Source: Metamycoplasma hyosynoviae
Lineage (GTDB): Bacteria; Bacillota_I; Bacilli_A; Mycoplasmatales; Metamycoplasmataceae
Length of the DNA: 64,000 bases
NCBI RefSeq assembly: GCF_004365165.1
Contig: NZ_SOCH01000002.1
Coordinates: 1-64,000, forward strand
Direction of reading: 5' to 3'
Each line of letters starts with the position of its first letter. The first letter of the stretch is position 1. The translations under genes and the position numbers were made by a program. A model generated the notes under the pieces. The model did no database searches, had not been told where the DNA came from, and saw nothing but the letters and a program-made list of their open reading frames with translations. Positions 57,146 to 64,000 of the stretch are shown piece by piece.

Positions 57146-58556
57146 TTTTTAAGGCTTTCTTAAAGGCTTCTAATCTCTTTTTAAGTTCAAGTGGTAGTTC
57201 TACTTTTTTAGCTTTAGGATGAAGCAATCATGTTGCAGCAGAGTGAGTTGGAGTAATAGGAATTAATGGAGGTTCTTTAACATAATCTAGTTCAAGAGCA
57301 TAATCATTTCTTGGCGCAAATGGATCACCAATTGGAAGGTTGGCCATATCGGGCGGTGTTCCTTGAATGGTATAAAGTTTTTCATCTTTATTTTCAGGAA
57401 TAGCACTAATTAAAGCTCAAGTATAAGGGTGCGCTGGTTGAGTGAAGATCTCTTTTTTAGTTCCACGTTCAACAATTCTACCAGCATACATTACATAAAT
57501 GTAATCACAGAATTTAGCAATAACAGAAATGTTGTGGCTGATTAAAATTATTGATATACCTTCATCTTGTCTTATTTTTTCAAATAAAGCAAGAACTGAA
57601 GCTTGAACTGTGGGGTCTAGTGCTGTTGTAGGTTCATCTGCAATAATTACATCAGGTTTCAATGCTACTACCATTGTAATTACAATTCTTTGTTTCATCC
57701 CACCAGATAATGTGTGAGGGTAGTAGTTAAAGATTTTTTCTGCTTCACGCAAACCAAAACGTTTTAGAAGTGAAATTAAATGGTCTTTTTTTTCTGTAAA
57801 TGTTTTGTCTTTTCAATCTAGGTTATTATTTAATGCGTCTAGCAATTGATTTCCAATTGTACGAGTTGGATTTAGACTTGTTAATGGATCTTGTGGAATA
57901 TATCCAATTTTTGAACCACGGATGTATTGTCAATATTTTTCTTTTTGAACCTTAGTTAATTCTCAATCATTGATTTGAATCTTATCAGCTGATATGATTG
58001 CATTATCATTGATATTAATTAAAGTTTTTGAAGTAATTGATTTACCAGATCCTGATTCACCTACAAGTCCAACAATTTCACCTCTTTTTACATCAAGATC
58101 AACGCCCCGAACAATGTGAATTGTTTTTCTATATCCCACTGGAAATGAAACGTGCAAGTTTCTAACTTCAAGCACTCTTTCATTTTCAAGTGGTGCAACT
58201 TTTCAAGTGCTAGTGATAAATTCTTTATCATTACGACGTGCAAATGGAATTTTAGTTTTAACTTGTTCAGTATTAGATTTAAATTTGAATTTTAATTTTT
58301 TAGGATTTTTATTATTTTGTGCAGAATTTTCTGCTGCTGAATTATTTTCTTCAACTTTACTTGAAACTTCTAAAGAAGAACTTTCTTTTGAAGTTTCTAA
58401 AGTTTTTTCACTGATCTCAATATCTTCTTTAACTTCTTCTTCAATGGTAATAGGCACACTATTTTGCAAATCTTCTAAACTAATTTCGGTAGTATTAGAA
58501 CGTGTTGATTTGGTTTTTACTTGCACTTTTTTACGAGTATTTTTCTTAGTTGCCAT
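57135..58556 (-). CDS. oppD: oligopeptide ABC transporter ATP-binding protein OppD
   Basis: A 473-residue NBD with an N-terminal extension of about 127 residues that is Lys/Ser/Glu-rich and low in complexity, then the ABC domain starting [13 protein letters not shown]. Walker [16 protein letters not shown], signature [10 protein letters not shown], Walker [15 protein letters not shown]-loop ISHNISV, and a C-terminal Opp-type domain ending around [17 protein letters not shown] (it lacks the usual Cys-rich motif). It works with OppF to energise OppB/C. UGA tryptophans. Overlaps oppF start. Confidence 0.94.
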
Positions 58557-58643
58557 TATTTTCCTTTTTGATATTGGTTAGTATAAGATTATGAAAATTA
58601 TAAATTATTAAAAGTTAGTAATATGAAATTAATTGTATATGCA

Positions 58644-59126
58644 TTAGTTTTTTATAGCGGTTAAGGCTAAAATAATGCAAATAATATTAATAAATATTAG
58701 AATGTAGAATGACAAATTTGTTGTTTTTTTATTGTGAATTTTATTATGAAGTTCAGCTTGTTCATATTTTTCACGTTCGTTTGCAATAATAAAATCTTTT
58801 TCAAGTTGGCTTGCATTTGGTTTGTATTGTGAAGCAGCTTGTTTTTTAATCACACGTTCTTTATGAATGTTTTTAAAAAACCTCATTGTGCCACTTCCAA
58901 AGCCGAAACGGAAAATTATTATAAAAACACAAATTCCAGCAATAATGCTTGAAGCGATGCTTAAAGCATTTTGGATGGTCATTTTAGCAACATATAAAAA
59001 GATGATGGATAAAATAATTTGCAATAAAATAGCAGTAAAAAAGAAAATTGTTGTAAAAATATTTCAACTATTTTTTCAATAATTTCTGAAAGATTTTTCG
59101 TCTTCTATTTTATTAATGTCATTCAT
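58644..59126 (-). CDS. small membrane protein embedded in the opp operon
   Basis: A 160-residue protein between oppC and oppD. Hydrophobic helices at about residues 25-50 and 55-75 (ILLQIILSIIFLYVAKMTI; ASSIIAGICVFIIIFRFGF), a charged stretch (HKERVIKKQAASQYKPNASQ), and a C-terminal helix (LSFYILIFINIICIILALT). The start at 59126 is 11 bases after the oppC stop. No family recognised; co-transcription suggests a role at the Opp complex, which is inference. Confidence 0.7.
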
Positions 59127-59137
59127 AAATTTAATAA

Positions 59138-60436
59138 TTACTTTCTTTTTGCTTTAGCAATTACTTTAGGATCTAAAGCGTCATGTACTCCCATTGCAAT
59201 GAAGTGAAGTGATAGAGATAGTGTTAATAAGATAATTGAAGGAAGAGCAAGTGTTCAAGGGTTATATTGCGTATAAGGAATTGATTCAATTAAAAGTTGA
59301 CCTAAGTTAACATCATTTTTTTCTTTGAAAAATCCAAGGAATGCAAGTGATGCAACACTCATTATAATTGATGGAATTCTTCTAACAAAGTTAGTTGCAA
59401 TTTTTCCTAATACAGCAGGAAGTGCATGAACAAATATTTGTCTTCTAGTTGTAGCTCCAATTGATTTAGCAGCAGTAATATATTCTTCATCTTTAATAGT
59501 TATTATAAACATTCTTGTCGAAGACACAGGTCCTGCTCATCCCGTAATTACAAGAGCAGCAATTAAAGCGAAATGTGTAGCTCCAAAAATAGTTGTAAAT
59601 AGTAACAATCAAATAAGTTCAGGAAGTGATAAGAATATATCAATAATTCTCATTATGATAGTATCTATTTTTTTACCGGCATGAAATCCTAAATAAGCAC
59701 CGATAGATACACCAATAATAGTTTGAAGCACAGCAGCAGCAAGTGCTATTTTAATAGCTCTTCAAGTAGCATATCAAGTAGTTGTTCAAATATCTTGACC
59801 TAAATGGTTAGTACCAAGAAGTGGTTTTAGATCATCAATTTTTGAAAGAGCTAAATTAACTACATGTTCTGGAATTATGGTTTGTTTAATATTTCATAAA
59901 TCTGAACGAAGGGCTAATGCTTTATAAAAAGCATATGCATCATAAGTTACAACAAAATCACTAGGAGGATCAAATTCTAATGGGTTTGATTGAGCTATAC
60001 CATTAATTTTGACTGTTTTTAAAAAGAAGTCAAAATACTTAATGTTTTCAGATTTAAATTCTTTGATATCAGTTCACAGTGTATAAAATGAACTTGATGA
60101 ATCGGTTGCTTGGTTTTTAATTAAAGGGGCATAAGATGGAGGAAGCAACTTAATTCCATCTAAGCCTGAAATTTCTTGAGTAGGAGAGTATTTAGCAATC
60201 AATCTTGAAGGGATCAAAATTGAACATAAAAGTAGAGCAATAAAGATTGTGAACGCAATTACAACAACAGGGTTTGAGAAGAATCTTTTAAAAATTTCAA
60301 CAATTAATCTTTTAGGTTTTCCTGCAATTGACATTAAATTTTGTTTTTTGCTTTCAGGCACGAAATTTAATTTATTTTGCAATTCACCATTGATTTTATA
60401 TTTTAAGTTGAACTCTTTTGCTGTGAGTTTTTCCAT
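59138..60436 (-). CDS. oppC: oligopeptide ABC transporter permease OppC
   Basis: A 432-residue permease. The first membrane helix (VVVIAFTIFIALLLCSILI) is followed by a large extracytoplasmic segment of about 120 residues, then LLGTNHLGQDIWTTTWYATWRAIKIA and the core helices. The EAA coupling loop reads DEEYITAAKSIGATTRRQIFVH. Trp are UGA-coded. Its ATG overlaps the oppB stop (TAATG). Confidence 0.94.
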
Positions 60437-61632
60437 TATACTTCACCGCCTATTGAAACTTGATCTTCGGGTAATTGTTGTTTATAGTCTTTATTTAAAA
60501 GATTTTGTTTGTATTGTTCAAGAAGTGATTGTCTCAAATCTTTAATAACTTTTTTTCTTTGCAAATAAGTTTTAAAGATGATAGAAAAGTTTTTCTTGCT
60601 TTTTGTTCCGTATGTTATACGAGGATCTAAAATAACGTACATTACATCAACTACAAGTTCAGAGAAAAGCGAAAGGAGTGAGAAGAACTGAGTAGAAAAC
60701 ATTACTATAAAGATTTCACCCTCTGGAAAGGCAAACGCAATTGTTTGGCTAGTTCCAGGTATATCTCAGTATTTTTCAATAATTATACTTCCTGAAAGTA
60801 AGAATAAAAATGAAGGGAATACGATTGCAAACAAAGGAATAGAAATGTTTCTTAGTACGTATTTAAAGAATATTTGTTTTTGTGAAAGACCTTTGGTCTT
60901 TGCAATTAAAACATAATTTGAAGTTAGTACTGTAATAACTTGGTTTCTTGCATATGTTGTATATACAGCAAGAGAACCTAATGTTACAACAATAATTGGC
61001 GGTAAGTAAGCAGCGAATACCCTACCAAAACTTTGCCCTGAACCAAATGGAGGTATGGTAGACAAAATTTTCAATTTAACAGATATCGAAATTGCAATAG
61101 GAGCAATTATAAATGATGGAAGTGCTATAAAGAACAACACAAAAACATTTATTGTTGAATCTGCTCATTTACCCCTTTTATAACCAGCTACAACTCCTAA
61201 TGTGGTTCCGAATACTGCACTCATTATAAATGCGGGTGCCGAAACCAGTACTGAATATCTTAATGGATTGAAAAATAGTTTTCAAATATCAGTATATTCA
61301 AATTTATTTGGGTTTGAGTTATTGTTGATTAAAAAGTTGAAGTCACCTTTTGTTAATATATTTCCAATGTATCTGAAATATCTTATTAAATGCGGAATTA
61401 ATGGTCCGGGATTATCTTCGGTTCCTCACCTAAAACCATATTGTACTTCAAGCCGAGCTTGAATTTGTGCAAGTGTTTGGTGTGAGGATTGTTGTGAACT
61501 TTGAAATTCTTGAGATGCTAGTTTTTTAATTGGGTCAGGCCCAAAAGCAGAAACTAGCAAGAAACAAAGTATCGATATAACGAAGAAAGCAAGAATAGCA
61601 AATGCTATTCTTTGCATTACATATTTAAGCAT
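60436..61632 (-). CDS. oppB: oligopeptide ABC transporter permease OppB
   Basis: A 398-residue permease. MLKYVMQRIAFAILAFFVIS is the classic first helix, and PLRYSVLVSAPAFIMSAVFGTT is the next. The EAA loop is seen in NYVLIAKTKGLSQKQIFFK. The C-terminus extends about 60 residues as a basic cytoplasmic tail. It overlaps oppA stop and oppC start by TAATG junctions. Confidence 0.94.
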
Positions 61633-64000
61633 TATTTTTTAATAAAAATGTCGCTTTGATATTCAACTTCGCCAGAAACAATTGGGTAATTATATGCTTT
61701 ATTTATTAAGTAAGGTGTGAATGGGTTTTTGTTTGTGTGGTTTCCACCGATTTGGTGATCCACATTTTGGAATGTTATAATTTCTTGTAGAAGTTTAACT
61801 ACATCTTCATTTTTTAATGTTTTAATATGATCAAATCAGAATTTAGCACTTCATAGATAGATATCAGTAGCATCTTGGAAAGGTACTGGTTTGTTTTTTT
61901 CATTTCTTTCTAGAACATATAAATCGCCATCTTTTTTGAATTTATAGTTGTATCCACCAATAATGAAAGTATATGCATATCTATTGCTTATTAGATGTAA
62001 ATCATTAAATGGAATTGAAGATTTAAAAGTGTGAGTTATTTGATAAGTATTTAGAGCTTCAGCAAGTTTTGTTAATTCAGGGAATGATTTTTTAAAGTTT
62101 TCTCCTGCTTTATGTTTTATTCAACTTAAACTAAAGATCAAGTGTTGGTTTCATGACATACCATCAAAACCCGATGCAGAACCATCATAATCATAACTTC
62201 AGCCACTGAATTCTTGACCTGAAATACCATTATCTCTAACATCATTGAATGTTTTGTCTTCTTGTGAAGAGTATTCAAATTTTATGTTTAATCTTGGGTG
62301 TAATTCCTTGAATAAATTCATTAATTTTTCTTCTGTACTTTTTAGTTCTGAAGTTATATTCAAGTATTGGTAGTAGTAAGTATATTCAAATGGTTTATCT
62401 TTATACTCAGGATTTTTATTATCAAATTCTTGAATCGTCTTAGCAATTTCTTCTTTTAATTTAGCAAATTGTGCAGATTTTAATTTTTCTTTAATTTCTT
62501 TTTGACCTTTTGCATATTCAATGTTTTCAGTGTTGGTAATTAAGAATTTATCTCCATCGAATTTAATTCTATTTCCATCTTTGTCTATAGCATATAATGA
62601 GTTCAAGTCTTCATAGAATTCAGCTAAGGTTTTTTTGGTAGCACTTTCTTGGTCACTTCCACCGATTTGACCATCTCATGCTAGCTTACCAAGTCATGGT
62701 TTTCGTAATTGGTTTGATTGTTGGTCTTCAAATGTTGCTCAGTTAACAGCTGCATCTAAAATAGTTCTGAATGACAAACCAAGTCCACCGATGAAACTAT
62801 CGATTTTTTGTTTACCAGTCTTAATTTCTTCTTTAGTTGCACCATATACTAATTTAGCATAAGCATCATTGAATAAGTAATTTTCTTGTCCACCACGAAC
62901 TAATGGAACAGATGCAAATTTATAAGTAGGTGTATATCTATTTAAAGGTTTTGAGTATTTAGGACCTAATTTCTTATTTATAATTTCTGCTTTTTCATTT
63001 GATTCTAGTGAGTTATAAACAACTGTAGAAACTTCATTTAATTTGAAGTTATTGAATTGATTTCTAGCAAATTGCTTTTTATCAGATGAAGCACTTTGGT
63101 TATATTTTCAGATAACTTCTTTAATTTTTTGTGATGAGTTAACTCATTCTTTATCTCAGTAGTAAGCATTTTCTCTAAAAATTCTTCTTGTACCTGATGG
63201 AAATGCTTCATAGAAAGGTCCAGCATATAATGTGCTGTAGTCGCCTAAACCGTATCAATAGCTACCAATTTTTCCATATAAGGTGTCTTTAATAGAAAGC
63301 AGTTTATCTCTAACAAGTTTTTCATCGGCATAACTTAATTTTTTATTTAAGTGGTTATATAAAGTTAAGCTTCCTAAGTTTTTATTGGTTTCATCAATAA
63401 ATTGTGAAGGAGCTGCTAGAAAGTCGTAGTTTCCTATAATACATTTTTTCAAGAATGAATCGAAACTTCCTACTTTACCGCCTTGGGTTAATTCGAATGT
63501 AACACCTTGTTTGGTTGAATTAGGTAGAGCTTGTAAGAACTGATCTTCTTTATAGAACTTGCTTGAATCAATATCAAATAGTCCATATAAATATTCATTT
63601 GAATATGCTTGGTTGGCTGTAAATATAGAAGTATCTTTATTAGCCAACTTTTCATTCATTATTTTATCAATTTCTTCGTTTGTTCCATTTTCAAACCTTG
63701 TATCTCTACTAATGTTTGCAGTTCTTAATCATGAGTAGTAGAAGTCTTTTGGAACAACTTGATGACTTGTTTTTCTACCTTTGTAGTCTACTCAATGAAT
63801 GCCTTCTTTAATAGCAAATTGTAGTTTTTTAGTTTTTTTCAAGTCTTCTAAAAATTGTTTGCTATTAATAGAAGTTGCATTTGCTGATTCTTTGAAAACT
63901 GTTATTTTATCTCATCCACCTGTTGGTTTTTGAGGTGTAACTTCAGCTTGGTCGTTATCATATGTTTTAACAGTGCCATCTTCAAGTGTTAAAACAATAG
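61632..64000 (-). CDS. oppA: oligopeptide-binding lipoprotein OppA, C-terminal part (runs off the right edge)
   Basis: At least 789 residues of an extracytoplasmic family-5 solute-binding protein; the N-terminus and lipobox lie beyond 64000. Recognisable: VVPKDFYYSWLRTANI (positioned like the EVTAEDVVYS-type segment), AGPFYEAFPSGTRRIFRENAYYWD (like the NPxYW strand) and the hinge GWSYDYDGSASGFDGMSW. Much longer than bacterial OppA (about 550), as in other mycoplasmas. Many UGA Trp. First gene of the opp operon seen in this window; its stop overlaps the oppB start. Confidence 0.9.

Noticed and set aside
63038-63226. 62-residue minus-strand ORF inside oppA
   Set aside because: It lies in a different frame from the continuous OppA frame, so it is a shadow.

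Overview
The window is mycoplasma chromosome. UGA is read as tryptophan throughout: dozens of conserved proteins (EF-G, LepA, GatB, OppB/C/D/F, PepC, RbgA) are intact only under that code. The DNA is very AT-rich, genes are densely packed with many start/stop overlaps, surface lipoproteins with mycoplasma lipoboxes are abundant, and no cell-wall genes are seen. I cannot name the species; the gene set fits the Hominis-type mycoplasmas (Metamycoplasma/Mycoplasmopsis). All coordinates below assume genetic code 4.

Layout. 1-2596 (-): start of a large surface protein and an ABC-ATPase remnant. 2742-7701 (-): rpsP-trmD-rplS-trmL-rbgA, ending in a cytoplasmic-looking SGNH-fold protein that has lost its catalytic residues. 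7837-10285 (+): cytidine deaminase, a lipoprotein and a YwaF-type membrane protein. 10347-13932 (-): ogt, then the rpsL-rpsG-fusA operon. 14260-17049 (+): a lipoprotein pseudogene with a C7 tract and several frameshifts. 17314-20682 (+): a very AT-rich three-gene cassette (membrane-anchored nucleotidyltransferase-like protein, helical protein, polytopic membrane protein) bounded by strong hairpin terminators; this is the best candidate for an undescribed system. 20778-22055 (-): exported Endonuclease I-type nuclease.

22204-30342 (-): a ten-gene housekeeping operon, acpS-plsC-scpA-scpB-rlu-gatC-gatA-gatB-yihY-msrA. It is preceded by a 12-codon ORF with a perfect Shine-Dalgarno and by three 9-bp direct repeats spaced exactly 11 bp apart. 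30650-36167 (-): lipoprotein, membrane protein, pepC and an ABC-F ATPase with one degenerate ATP site. 36257-46044 (-): an 809-aa lipoprotein, a 190-aa anchored coiled-coil protein and a 2247-aa SGNH-hydrolase lipoprotein. Divergent from these, 46223-48655 (+), is a second intact SGNH hydrolase; an A16 tract and a 12-bp inverted repeat lie between.

48718-51651 (-): UPF0154 protein, membrane protein, lepA. 52010-54439: a restriction-modification module (ribbon-helix-helix-like regulator, DNA methyltransferase, convergent zinc-finger endonuclease) with three CTATAATTAT repeats at its promoters. 54671-64000 (-): an oligopeptide ABC transporter operon, oppA(partial)-oppB-oppC-membrane protein-oppD-oppF, running off the right edge.

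Together the genes describe a parasite that imports peptides (Opp, PepC), probably degrades host lipids or esters and nucleic acids at its surface (SGNH lipoproteins, nuclease), and varies or sheds surface lipoproteins. No tRNA, rRNA, CRISPR array or insertion sequence was recognised.
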